60,307 bases of DNA from Waddliaceae bacterium (lineage in GTDB: Bacteria > Chlamydiota > Chlamydiia > Chlamydiales > JABHNK01): positions 1 to 60,307 of the forward strand of contig JABHNK010000038.1 of assembly GCA_018694295.1 (NCBI GenBank), given 5' to 3'. The first letter of the stretch is position 1. Each line of letters begins with the position of its first letter. A program made the translations under genes and the position numbers. The notes under the pieces are model-generated. The model was given only the letters and a program-made list of their open reading frames with translations. It did not search any database and had not been told where the DNA came from. Shown here piece by piece: positions 34,442-42,318 of this stretch.

Positions 34442-36700
34442 ATGATGAAAGCGTTGGCGTTAATCGAAGGTGCTGAAAAAATGATAAAAACTGAACCGGA
34501 GCAGGCTAAAGAGCTTATTTTTTCATATCTCGACGTTGAAGATACTCCTGATCAGCTTTCGGCAAAGATTGTAGAGCACCTCTTTCGAAATGAAATAGAA
34601 GAGGCTTTGCATCTCGCCAAGGTCCATCACGACGAACATCAAAGACTGCGAAGATTTTCCGGTATATGTAATTTTAATGATAATTGCAAAGAAAGCCCTT
34701 TGGTAAGCGCTATAATGTGTACGTATAACAGAGCACGCTACATTACACAGTCTATTCAAAGCTTAATAACACAGTCGGCGCCATTCCATGAAATAATTAT
34801 CGTCGACGATGGCTCCTCAGATAATACAGCTTCTTTAGTAGCAGATCTTCAGAAAGACAATTCAAGCTTGCTATACACAAGGAAACATAATAGAGGCGTC
34901 TCCGCTGCACGTAATCATGGCATAAAAAAAGCCAAGGGTGAATTTATTGTGTTCCTTGATAGCGACGATATTCTTTTAGCAGATGCATTATTTTCATTGC
35001 TGAAAGGGCATTATAGGGAACCTGATTATGATATGTACTATGGTAATTCATATATTGTAGATATAAACTTAAAACCTATTAAGGAAAATGTTTTACCAGA
35101 CTATACTCAATGCAGCGGAGACCTTTTTTTCTTGGAGAATATTATTGGCAATGTTCTGTTGCTGTGTGGCGCCTTAATAAGAAAAAGTATTTATGAGAAA
35201 GAAGGATATTATGACGAAGAGATGAAGACAGCTGAGGACAGAGAGTGGTTTTTACGAGTGTCGAAAGCATTAAGAATAAAATATGTTGATAGATTTTTTA
35301 TGAGGTATCGCCGTGGGCATGAAAGTTTAAATTGTCCGAGACCAATGGAAAAACAACAACGTCAACATCAATGTTACTATTGGAATAAGCTGATCGACAA
35401 ACATATTCTTTCTGTGCAGTATAAAGAGTTATTTCCTTTTTTTGATTGGACAAATGAAGAGTTGGCGACAGGGTCTTCTTTGTTGATTATGGCATATCTT
35501 TATTCTAGGATTCACAGTGTCAGGAAATGCCAGCAATATATTGAGAAAAGTTTGGCGGTGCAAAGCCTTGAATCTTCATTAAGTTATATAATTTCTAATT
35601 ATATTCATGATCGACAAGCTCCTGCTGATGTGCTTATGAAACGTATTTTTGACCATGTGGCAGGATGGTTAAGAAATAATGATTTTAGTGTTGTAGAATT
35701 GGGCGCGGGGATTTCTATTGATAATTTTAGTCCTGATGGTGTTGAAGAAGAAGTGTCGCAACAGAAATCTATTTCTTTTGTGATATTTTGTGAAGGCGAC
35801 AGTGTCGAAGACATAAGAAATATCATAAGAAGTGTGTGCCTCCAGAAAATTCCGCAGCACGAATATATAATATGTGGGGGAAGCTTGTCACAACAAGAGT
35901 ATATTAGGGAGCATGTTTTTGAAGATGTCTCTGTTTCTTTTATTCCATCAAGTAGCGATAAAAAAGCCGATCTTCAGATGGCACATATGTTTGCACGATA
36001 TAGCTATGTCCTATTGCTGAATGATATATGTATATTGCATGAAAGCTGGTATCAAGAGGTTAACTCTATAGACCAGAAAATAATTTGCTCTCGAGTGCTT
36101 CTTCCCGATGGAAGTTTATATAAAGACCCGCTCTTAAAAGCAGTTAGAAATATCAATATAGAGTGCAAGGAAGATTTCCCCGAAGAGAACTATTTCCCAA
36201 GCATTGGGACTTTGGTGAGTGCTGATATCTTAGAGAAGATTCCATTGAAGCTCGCCCCAACATATGAGCTGTCACTAGCAATGTTAGCAGAACAATGCAA
36301 TAGAATAGGGCACGCTCCTTTTATGATAAATAATGCATTGATATTTTATAACGATGCCTCGCGAACTCAGGTGGGGTATCAGCAATTCATTAGGACGGAA
36401 GAAGCAAGTTATCTCTGGCTTCTGGATAAAGATAAAAACTGGACTATTGATCAGCTGCAAGAAGAGTTTTATGAGCGCATGGAACAAGGACAGCATGCTG
36501 AAGGGTTGGATTGTTTGCGTTATGCTTTTACGCTTTTTCCTAATGATCGTGTTATTGGGAGCCTCTGGAAGCAAACGATGGATGCTATTATAGACCGCAA
36601 TGAAGAAAGCGCCTTCTATCCGAAAGGACATCCTGATTATCGTAGCCTTATGCTTGCAATTTCAGAGTGTTTTTCTCCACCTGATTTTTCCATATGTTAA
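34442..36700 (+). CDS. Large GT2 glycosyltransferase with a second, degenerate domain
   Basis: The 752-residue protein has a family 2 GT-A domain at about 87-300: VSAIMCTYNRARYITQSI, IIIVDDGSSDNTA (121-130), FLDSDDILLA (DxD at 173-176) and the AEDREWFLRVS acceptor motif. A second GT2-like segment begins near 440 (SISFVIFCEGDSVEDIRNIIRSV..Q.IPQHEYIICGGS) but lacks an obvious DxD, so it may bind acceptor or be inactive. GGGAGG lies before two adjacent ATGs. Like the gene upstream, 117 bases away, it is AT-rich; the two likely form one acquired glycan-modification unit. No membrane segment is visible, so it is probably cytoplasmic. Confidence 0.85.
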   Translation: MMKALALIEGAEKMIKTEPEQAKELIFSYLDVEDTPDQLSAKIVEHLFRNEIEEALHLAKVHHDEHQRLRRFSGICNFNDNCKESPLVSAIMCTYNRARYITQSIQSLITQSAPFHEIIIVDDGSSDNTASLVADLQKDNSSLLYTRKHNRGVSAARNHGIKKAKGEFIVFLDSDDILLADALFSLLKGHYREPDYDMYYGNSYIVDINLKPIKENVLPDYTQCSGDLFFLENIIGNVLLLCGALIRKSIYEKEGYYDEEMKTAEDREWFLRVSKALRIKYVDRFFMRYRRGHESLNCPRPMEKQQRQHQCYYWNKLIDKHILSVQYKELFPFFDWTNEELATGSSLLIMAYLYSRIHSVRKCQQYIEKSLAVQSLESSLSYIISNYIHDRQAPADVLMKRIFDHVAGWLRNNDFSVVELGAGISIDNFSPDGVEEEVSQQKSISFVIFCEGDSVEDIRNIIRSVCLQKIPQHEYIICGGSLSQQEYIREHVFEDVSVSFIPSSSDKKADLQMAHMFARYSYVLLLNDICILHESWYQEVNSIDQKIICSRVLLPDGSLYKDPLLKAVRNINIECKEDFPEENYFPSIGTLVSADILEKIPLKLAPTYELSLAMLAEQCNRIGHAPFMINNALIFYNDASRTQVGYQQFIRTEEASYLWLLDKDKNWTIDQLQEEFYERMEQGQHAEGLDCLRYAFTLFPNDRVIGSLWKQTMDAIIDRNEESAFYPKGHPDYRSLMLAISECFSPPDFSIC

Positions 36701-36776
36701 TAGTATGTTTTGTAAAAGGTTCATGTTTTATGATATGATATAGTTTACGATAATCAAAAAAAACGAGGAAAAGACG

Positions 36777-37346
36777 ATGGAATGCCGTAAAAAAATAAAG
36801 ACGACAGCAACGATCATCATCATTATATGCGTAGTATCTGCAATGCTATGGGTTTTCGGCAGAGGAACAACCAACGCCATCGCTATAGAAGAAAGCCCGG
36901 CAATGCTATATCCTACATGGAATGAACTTCAGGATGTCGTTGCGGATATGTGCCGCGATATCGATGGTGACGAATATGATGTCATCATGGGGATAAGCGT
37001 CGGAGGTCTCGCTCCTACTGTGTTTTTCTCCGAAGAGCTTCACAATAAAAATGTTACGGCGATATCAGCGAAATCGTACGACGGCAAAAAACAGGGCTCC
37101 TTAATAATAAGGAACGCCCCAGAGAAAGAATCCCTCGAAGGCAAACGCATCCTCCTAATCGACGATGTCGTCGACACAGCGATAACAATAAACAGCGTTA
37201 AAAAACTACTAATAGAAGAATATGATGTCGCTACTATCGACGTCGCAACATTATACGTCAACTACGACCATTGCAAAGAATATCCACGATATTGGGGAAT
37301 AGAAACCACCGACTGGATCGTCTTTCCTTGGGAAAAAGAAGACTGA
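36777..37346 (+). CDS. Membrane-anchored phosphoribosyltransferase-like protein
   Basis: The 189-residue protein has a hydrophobic segment at residues 9-27 behind a basic start, then a type I phosphoribosyltransferase fold: VIMGISVGGLAPTVFF at 69-84 and the PRPP loop RILLIDDVVDTAITI at 124-138. In the loop the usual DTG(T/K)T reads DTAIT, and the usual Ile-Ser-Arg-Gly-Gly reads Ile-Ser-Val-Gly-Gly. It resembles archaeal and bacterial xanthine/hypoxanthine-type enzymes but the anchor and changed loop make the reaction uncertain. The anchor would put the domain in the periplasm, where PRPP is not expected, unless it is a reverse-oriented cytoplasmic anchor. GAGGA lies before the ATG; its TGA stop is the first unit of a family D repeat. 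Confidence 0.8.
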   Translation: MECRKKIKTTATIIIIICVVSAMLWVFGRGTTNAIAIEESPAMLYPTWNELQDVVADMCRDIDGDEYDVIMGISVGGLAPTVFFSEELHNKNVTAISAKSYDGKKQGSLIIRNAPEKESLEGKRILLIDDVVDTAITINSVKKLLIEEYDVATIDVATLYVNYDHCKEYPRYWGIETTDWIVFPWEKED

Positions 37347-37381
37347 TAACTGGTCACTGGTCACTGGTCACTGGTCACTGA
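37344..37381. repeat. Repeat family D cluster shared by two convergent genes
   Basis: TGATAACTGGTCACTGG followed by three more GTCACTGG/A units. The plus-strand phosphoribosyltransferase stop is at the left edge (37344-37346), and the minus-strand gcvH stop (37361-37363) lies inside, so the repeat ends both genes. Confidence 0.8.
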
Positions 37382-37669
37382 AAAAATCCATCCTTTGTCT
37401 TCTGGAGAGCTGTTGATAAGCGACGGCGATGTAGAAAGCTCTTCATTGACGGCAATGACAGTTCCGGCGATGGGGGAGTATATCTCGCTGGCGGCTTTCG
37501 TTGACTCTACGATGACGGCATAATCACCGACATCAAGGCGTCTGCCGACTTCCGGAAGCTCGACATATACGATATTTCCGAGCTCTTTGGCGGCAGCAGC
37601 AGTGATGCCTACGGTCCCGACGCCGTCTTTGACGTCAACCCATTCGTGGTTGTCGTAATATTTCTTCAA
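37361..37669 (-). CDS. gcvH: Glycine cleavage system H-like lipoyl protein
   Basis: The 102-residue product is somewhat shorter than typical GcvH (about 125) but has the lipoylation hairpin with the acceptor lysine in VESTKAASEIYSP at about residue 58, and the HEWVDV and GDIVYVELP-like starts. It begins with TTG, downstream of GGAG. No P, T or L glycine cleavage genes are here, and Chlamydia likewise has gcsH without the full system, so it may carry lipoate for another use. Its final SVTSDQ codons and TGA are family D repeat sequence. A lipoate-protein ligase gene lies 3.5 kb away. Confidence 0.92.
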   Translation of the reverse strand: MKKYYDNHEWVDVKDGVGTVGITAAAAKELGNIVYVELPEVGRRLDVGDYAVIVESTKAASEIYSPIAGTVIAVNEELSTSPSLINSSPEDKGWIFSVTSDQ

Positions 37670-37725
37670 GCCTTATTATCTCCATGTCCTTCAACACAAA
37701 ACAAGGATTTTTCACCACAGAGCCT

Positions 37726-37747
37726 TTTCATTGATCATTGATCATTG
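37726..37747. repeat. Short family D repeat at the end of the PpiD-like gene
   Basis: CATTGATCATTGATCATTGAATT contains the TGA stop of the minus-strand PpiD-like gene at 37728-37730 and encodes its last residues SMINDQ. Confidence 0.7.
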
Positions 37748-40142
37748 AATTATCGTCGTCTGTTTTCTCCGCCTTCAACGAAATAGCTCCTTTGTCAGAA
37801 ATATCATCTAATAAGGTGTCCATCATATACCGCTGGGCGTCGTATGCTAAAGGCTTACGTCCCATTTCGACCTTATCGGCAAGAGATACCGTGGCGGCGC
37901 TTTTGTCTAGGACAGTGAAAAACGATACCATCCCACTCGCGGGAGTAGCGACTTTCGACCATGATCCTTGAGGCATGGCGAAAATGTCTCCGATGATGAA
38001 ACTCTTTGTCATCGCTTCGCTTCTCGTTACAGCGAGCTCGTTTTTCTCGAGGCACCACTGGAAGTGTAACGGCGCGCTGGCGACAAGCTTCCCGGCGATG
38101 GTATCACGGACAGATTCGGCGGTGACATGACTTTCGGCATCGTCGGCGCCAGTGACGAGTTTGCCTTTGACCATATTTACATGACGATATAGCCTGTGCT
38201 GTACGGCAAAGTCGGCAGTGGCTTTGTCAGAAACTTTAGAGCCGTCGGCGATATAGTCCTTATGGACCATGGCGATGATGCCTTTGAAATACCTCTCGGC
38301 AACATCATGGCGTACTTCGTCGAAAGACTTCCAAGAACCTTCGCTGTCTTTGTATTTCGAGACGCTATTGCGTATGTCATTATAGTAGCTTTTCAACTTC
38401 TTGGTGACGATAGCGTCGAGGGTGCCGTCACGCGAAGCCTCAGAGAAGAAGACGACCTCTTTATCAGAAAGACGGTCGAAAACAGTTATATTAGAAACAA
38501 CATTGCCGTCGGCAGAGAAATTCTTTAGAGCATCGAGAACCTCTTGCTTCTCGGCAGTGATCTCTTCGTCGCCAATAGGAGCGGCATTGAGAAGATCGAC
38601 GAACTTCTTACGGCTCTCTGGAGAGAATTCTTCGCCGCCAGAACGTATCGTCATAATCTTAACTTCAGGCTCTTTGGCGCCGAGAGCTTCTTCGAGCCAC
38701 TCTGGATGGGCGTCGACGATGATACCCCTAGTGAAAGTGTCGATCGCCGCCCTTGTATCATCATCGAGAACGCTAAGCGCTTGAAAACGGTCGCTGCGTG
38801 TTTCTGCAGACTTGGTGCCAAGGACAGGGAACTCCACCTTAATAACATCCCAGTTTTCATCAGAAAGCTGCCAGTCGAGAGTCTCCTTGACGCCGACACG
38901 AACCTGGAGAGCGCGCTTGTCGACGCTTGCTATACAGACGCGATACCTTCGCTGGACAAGCTCAGGGTATTTTCTCTCGACGACATCAGGAGATAAGAAC
39001 TTCGTCGGCATAGAAAGTGATGGCGTATACTTCGTCGTTGGAGATGCCACAGCATGCAAATATACCTCAAGCTTCTGTAGATCGGTGAAGTCGCGTAGCT
39101 GTAAAGCCACAGGAAGAGAATATATCTCGATGTCGGTTGCTTCGCTGGCATATTCATAGAAAGCCTTATAAGGAAGGGCATCGACAAGGACAGAATCACC
39201 ACTCTCATTAATAAGCCTTCTGAAAAGCATGACACTACGCCATACATTGCGAGCGATGTCGACGTTGAAACCCATAGACTCCAGCTGCTCTTTGAAATAT
39301 TCTTCGTTAGAGGTAGACGACGATACCCACTTACGCTCTTTTAAAGCAGAAAGACTAGCGTTACTGTTCTTGATGAGGTCGGCGAGGACTTCTGCATCAG
39401 AGACGACATAACCGCGCTCTTCAGCGACGATAGAGGCGTTGATGATAACCTGCCCGACAAGGTCCAAAAACGTCTGGCCAAACCAGTCTTTGGTAGTATG
39501 GTATCCGAAAAGAGAAAGATCTTGGTGCTGAAGAGAAGTATCACCGACGACGCCCTCATAGCTCTGCTCCTGGTAGCGGATCATTTGCATAAGGTTCGCA
39601 GGAGAAAAACGACGCTCCGCAAGAAAAAGAGCAATCCTATGGTCTATGGCAGAAGCACTGAGTGCATCACCACAGCGCATAAGGCCGTTGTAGTTCTCGG
39701 CAATGTCTGTAGCGAAATACGACCATATGTTGCCGGCATTGAGGAACGATGCTGAAGGATGCGTGTAAGGAACAAATTTCCGCTCGTGACTTAGCCGCGA
39801 AGATAGGTCGTCGTGAAGATCAGAAGAATAACGACTCATTATCATGGAAGCAAGACCCGTAGACATGAAGTCCTTGGTAATGACACCATCATTAAGAGCA
39901 TTGATGCCCCACACCTTCTGGAAAAAGAACTGATCGTTGATGTCAGTAGAAAGAAAATGTGTCAAAGCATTGAGCTTAGACTTCGTGATATTACTGCCAT
40001 CAACAGCAGTGAATGCCGTTGGCGAAGATGCCGAATCGCGACTCATAGAACTGTATGTCCCAAAAAATGAAAACGATATGACTATGACTATAGTGATGAA
40101 AAAAAAGAAGATTCGCTGATGTTTTCTAAAAAATCCTAACAT
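37728..40142 (-). CDS. PpiD/SurA-N-like membrane protein
   Basis: The 804-residue protein has an N-terminal anchor typical of PpiD (MLGFFRKHQRIFFFFITIVIVISFSFFGT, about residues 10-30) followed by a large periplasmic, helical body with the SurA-N-like arrangement of VVSDAEVLADLIK...EEYFKEQLESMGF. A central parvulin-type proline isomerase signature (GDLG/ GGxLGW-type) is not visible, so it may be chaperone-only. From memory it corresponds to Chlamydia CT283, which lies beside gcsH (CT282) as here. It should help fold secreted or outer-membrane proteins at the inner membrane, but this is inference. Its last six codons and stop come from a family D repeat. Confidence 0.75.
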   Translation of the reverse strand: MLGFFRKHQRIFFFFITIVIVISFSFFGTYSSMSRDSASSPTAFTAVDGSNITKSKLNALTHFLSTDINDQFFFQKVWGINALNDGVITKDFMSTGLASMIMSRYSSDLHDDLSSRLSHERKFVPYTHPSASFLNAGNIWSYFATDIAENYNGLMRCGDALSASAIDHRIALFLAERRFSPANLMQMIRYQEQSYEGVVGDTSLQHQDLSLFGYHTTKDWFGQTFLDLVGQVIINASIVAEERGYVVSDAEVLADLIKNSNASLSALKERKWVSSSTSNEEYFKEQLESMGFNVDIARNVWRSVMLFRRLINESGDSVLVDALPYKAFYEYASEATDIEIYSLPVALQLRDFTDLQKLEVYLHAVASPTTKYTPSLSMPTKFLSPDVVERKYPELVQRRYRVCIASVDKRALQVRVGVKETLDWQLSDENWDVIKVEFPVLGTKSAETRSDRFQALSVLDDDTRAAIDTFTRGIIVDAHPEWLEEALGAKEPEVKIMTIRSGGEEFSPESRKKFVDLLNAAPIGDEEITAEKQEVLDALKNFSADGNVVSNITVFDRLSDKEVVFFSEASRDGTLDAIVTKKLKSYYNDIRNSVSKYKDSEGSWKSFDEVRHDVAERYFKGIIAMVHKDYIADGSKVSDKATADFAVQHRLYRHVNMVKGKLVTGADDAESHVTAESVRDTIAGKLVASAPLHFQWCLEKNELAVTRSEAMTKSFIIGDIFAMPQGSWSKVATPASGMVSFFTVLDKSAATVSLADKVEMGRKPLAYDAQRYMMDTLLDDISDKGAISLKAEKTDDDNSMINDQ

Positions 40143-40296
40143 ATAAACTCTCTCGTGACATGGTTATAAAGAACATAAACTTTAACCCTTCAAAGGAAAT
40201 TCTACAAGACTTTTTATATATGCCCAAAAATATCACAGCCCCAAACCTTTGCTGCGCCTTTTGTTCACCAATATTAACTCAAAATCAAAAATTGAC

Positions 40297-40326
40297 TTGA
40301 CAAATGAGTCGTTACATAGCTATACT
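40297..40326 (+). promoter_or_regulatory. Primary-sigma promoter of the small basic peptide gene
   Basis: TTGACA (40297-40302) and TATACT (40321-40326) are 18 bases apart, a near-perfect match to the primary promoter consensus. Transcription should begin near 40333, about 57 bases before the ATG at 40390. Confidence 0.85.
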
Positions 40327-40389
40327 TAATATAGGGCACGAAAAGAGCTCGAACGTTAACTAACAAATAAAGGAAAGAGGAACATTTCT

Positions 40390-40560
40390 ATGACGAAGAG
40401 TATTTCAAAACCAAAATCAAAACCAAAATCTAAATCTGTTGGTAAAAAGACCATGAAGACACTATGCAGAAAAGCAAAGAGTTTTTGGAAAAAAATGAAA
40501 GTAAAGAAAACTTTTACGAAGCTTTTTAAGAAGAAGAGCAAGAAAAAGAGTAAAAGATAA
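40390..40560 (+). CDS. Tiny Lys/Arg-rich peptide, histone-like in composition
   Basis: The 56-residue product (MTKSISKPKSKPKSKSVGKK...KKKSKKKSKR) is roughly half Lys plus Arg, has no acidic residue and carries three KPKSK-type repeats at its N-terminus and a KKKSKKKSKR end. A strong promoter and an AGAGGA site nine bases before the ATG support it as a real gene. The composition is like the chlamydial histone-like proteins Hc1/Hc2, which condense DNA in elementary bodies, but the length is much shorter and no sequence match is claimed. Alternatives are a secreted cationic peptide or a toxin-like peptide. The hypothetical protein 71 bases downstream could share its transcript. Confidence 0.75.
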   Translation: MTKSISKPKSKPKSKSVGKKTMKTLCRKAKSFWKKMKVKKTFTKLFKKKSKKKSKR

Positions 40561-40631
40561 GCCGGATGCAAATCTCGAGGTGCTGTATAGCACATCGAGG
40601 TGTTGTATTATTTATTATTAAGGAGAATACT

Positions 40632-41180
40632 ATGTTAGAAGGAGTAAAAAACCAATATCAAGTTATAACTAACGGTGCGGTTTCTAATGCAAAATATTTT
40701 CAGTCTAGTCTTGAAAATATTGCGGGGTTGTTTTCTAAAAATGTAAAAAATAACCCTGACAATACGATTGAAGGTAATGCCAATCAAGAAGATGTTGTTA
40801 ATCAGGTTTCTCGAGAGAATATAAAACATCCTGAGGGCCAGGTGAACTATGGAAAAGCGTTTGTCGAAGCTGCTCTTGTGACGCTTATGGCGCTTTTTGC
40901 CAGCCCAGTTCACGCATGTCGACGTTTGCAGTATGTTATTTGTAAAAATGCGATAGCATTTAAAGCTGGTAACAATTTTGCTACATATAGTGATATTAGA
41001 GAGAAAGATGATTTTATAGCGACATGTTTGCAAGATGAACAATGCGAGGAAGTTTTTAAATCACACCGTATAACGTCGCAAAAAGAACAAGCAAGCATGC
41101 TGGGAGATATTTACGATAGAATCATAGATAGATCTGTTGGCGATACTAGAGATGCTGACGACGATATAGAGGAATTATAG
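40632..41180 (+). CDS. Hypothetical protein with one hydrophobic segment
   Basis: The 182-residue product begins after an AGGAGA site. It has a polar, Asn-rich N-terminal third, one hydrophobic stretch at about 75-95 (AFVEAALVTLMALFASPVHA) and an acidic C-terminus. Cys residues in HACRRLQYVICK and TCLQDEQCEEVF could form disulfides. The family is not recognised. A short hairpin (GTGCTGTATAGCAC) lies upstream at 40577-40590. Its stop overlaps the stop of the convergent lplA by six bases. Base composition is AT-rich compared with the neighbouring PpiD-like gene. Confidence 0.7.
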   Translation: MLEGVKNQYQVITNGAVSNAKYFQSSLENIAGLFSKNVKNNPDNTIEGNANQEDVVNQVSRENIKHPEGQVNYGKAFVEAALVTLMALFASPVHACRRLQYVICKNAIAFKAGNNFATYSDIREKDDFIATCLQDEQCEEVFKSHRITSQKEQASMLGDIYDRIIDRSVGDTRDADDDIEEL

Positions 41181-41852
41181 TTGTCGTTCAACAACCTCTG
41201 TCAACCTTTGTCGTATATGCTTCCGAGCTTTTTCTAGTGGCGCCGCCATAACGTATGTTGCTTTTTGCATATTTTCTGCGGCGTCATCTCCTATGAGGTC
41301 TATAAGTATATCGTTGTCAGGCATAGCGATCGATATCGTCCCTTGATGGAGAAAGCCATGTTTCGTCGTGCGCTGTGCTGCCCCCGCGACCTTTTTCCCG
41401 TTGCTGTCGATGACATCATATTGTGTCGGCGCCGCCATGCAGAATGTCGGTGGCGGTGATGGCGCATCGCATGCTAAAGAAATTTTGTCGTCGACTAAAG
41501 GTTTCAGTACCTCTATAACGATGTTATTGACGAAACGATAGTTTTCTAGCGTATTTTCTGAGAAGAACTCCGAAGACCTTGGCACCAGTACCGAGAAAGC
41601 CATGTCGTGGGTGTGCAGTATTATCCCACCGCCGGTAGACCTTTGCGCGCCTGAAAGACCATGACGCTTTGCAGCATCGAGGTCTAGTAAATCCTTAGGC
41701 TTACAGAAATACCCGTAGGTATATGATGGCGTCGCCCATTCATATAGGTGCAGCACAGACTTGTCGCGCTCGCCAAGAGCATCAAGAAGCTCTTTGTCAT
41801 ACCGCATATTCTCCTCGGCAGATCCACTCCCCGTATCAATAATCTCCCACAT
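41175..41852 (-). CDS. lplA: Lipoate-protein ligase A family protein
   Basis: The 225-residue protein belongs to the biotin/lipoate ligase fold. It has YTYGYF near 45, the RSTGGGIILHTHDMAFSVLVP lipoyl-AMP pocket at about 70-90, and KVAGAAQRTTKHGFLHQGTISI at about 153-174, which carries the catalytic lysine. It is shorter than Escherichia coli LplA because the C-terminal accessory domain is absent. It attaches lipoate to acceptor proteins; GcvH 3.5 kb away is a likely acceptor, along with E2 subunits elsewhere. Chlamydia has a ligase close to gcsH too (CT285 as I recall). Confidence 0.93.
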   Translation of the reverse strand: MWEIIDTGSGSAEENMRYDKELLDALGERDKSVLHLYEWATPSYTYGYFCKPKDLLDLDAAKRHGLSGAQRSTGGGIILHTHDMAFSVLVPRSSEFFSENTLENYRFVNNIVIEVLKPLVDDKISLACDAPSPPPTFCMAAPTQYDVIDSNGKKVAGAAQRTTKHGFLHQGTISIAMPDNDILIDLIGDDAAENMQKATYVMAAPLEKARKHIRQRLTEVVERQL

Positions 41853-41939
41853 AGTTTTATCTCCTAAAATACATACTGTTATTATGACATCTTTATTGTG
41901 CTCTGTCGAGAAAAACTAACGGTTTATTATCCCGCAGAG

Positions 41940-42245
41940 GAGAGGATTTTTGCGGATTAGCAAAAATCGCCGATGGCGGGAATCGCTTGCGCAGAGCGTC
42001 AGTCAGAAGCACTAAAAAAGTCATCATGACTTTTTAAGTTCTTGCAAGAAAGCGCAGGTATTTTTGGCGTAAGCCGAAAATGAGCCCTCCTTAGAGGGCT
42101 AAGCGCTTTTTTAGCTGGCGCATTTCAGATAACGTAGCGATGAGAGAGAAGAAATAGGCTGTGCGATAGTTATTGGGGAGTCAAGAGGAGAACTTCTCCT
42201 CTTGCGGGAGGGGATTTTAAGGTGAGGGCAGGGTCCCTCCCCTTA
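41940..42245. other. Hairpin-dense intergenic segment
   Basis: The 466 bases between lplA and the phosphohexomutase contain no gene, but at least four perfect hairpins: GATTTTTGC/GCAAAAATC (41945-41968), AAAAAGTCA/TGACTTTTT (42015-42035), AGCCCTC/GAGGGCT (42083-42100), and AAGAGGAGA/TCTCCTCTT (42183-42203), plus a GGAGGGGA/TCCCTCCCC pair. The second and third are followed by T-runs and could act as terminators. I see no match to another part of the window. It could be a structured RNA, a cluster of decayed elements or a regulatory leader. Confidence 0.5.
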
Positions 42246-42318
42246 AATGAGGTTGACAATGGAGGATGTTTTACGTTACAACGTTGTCGATTTTTTAGTA
42301 TTTATTTGGAGTGTTGTT

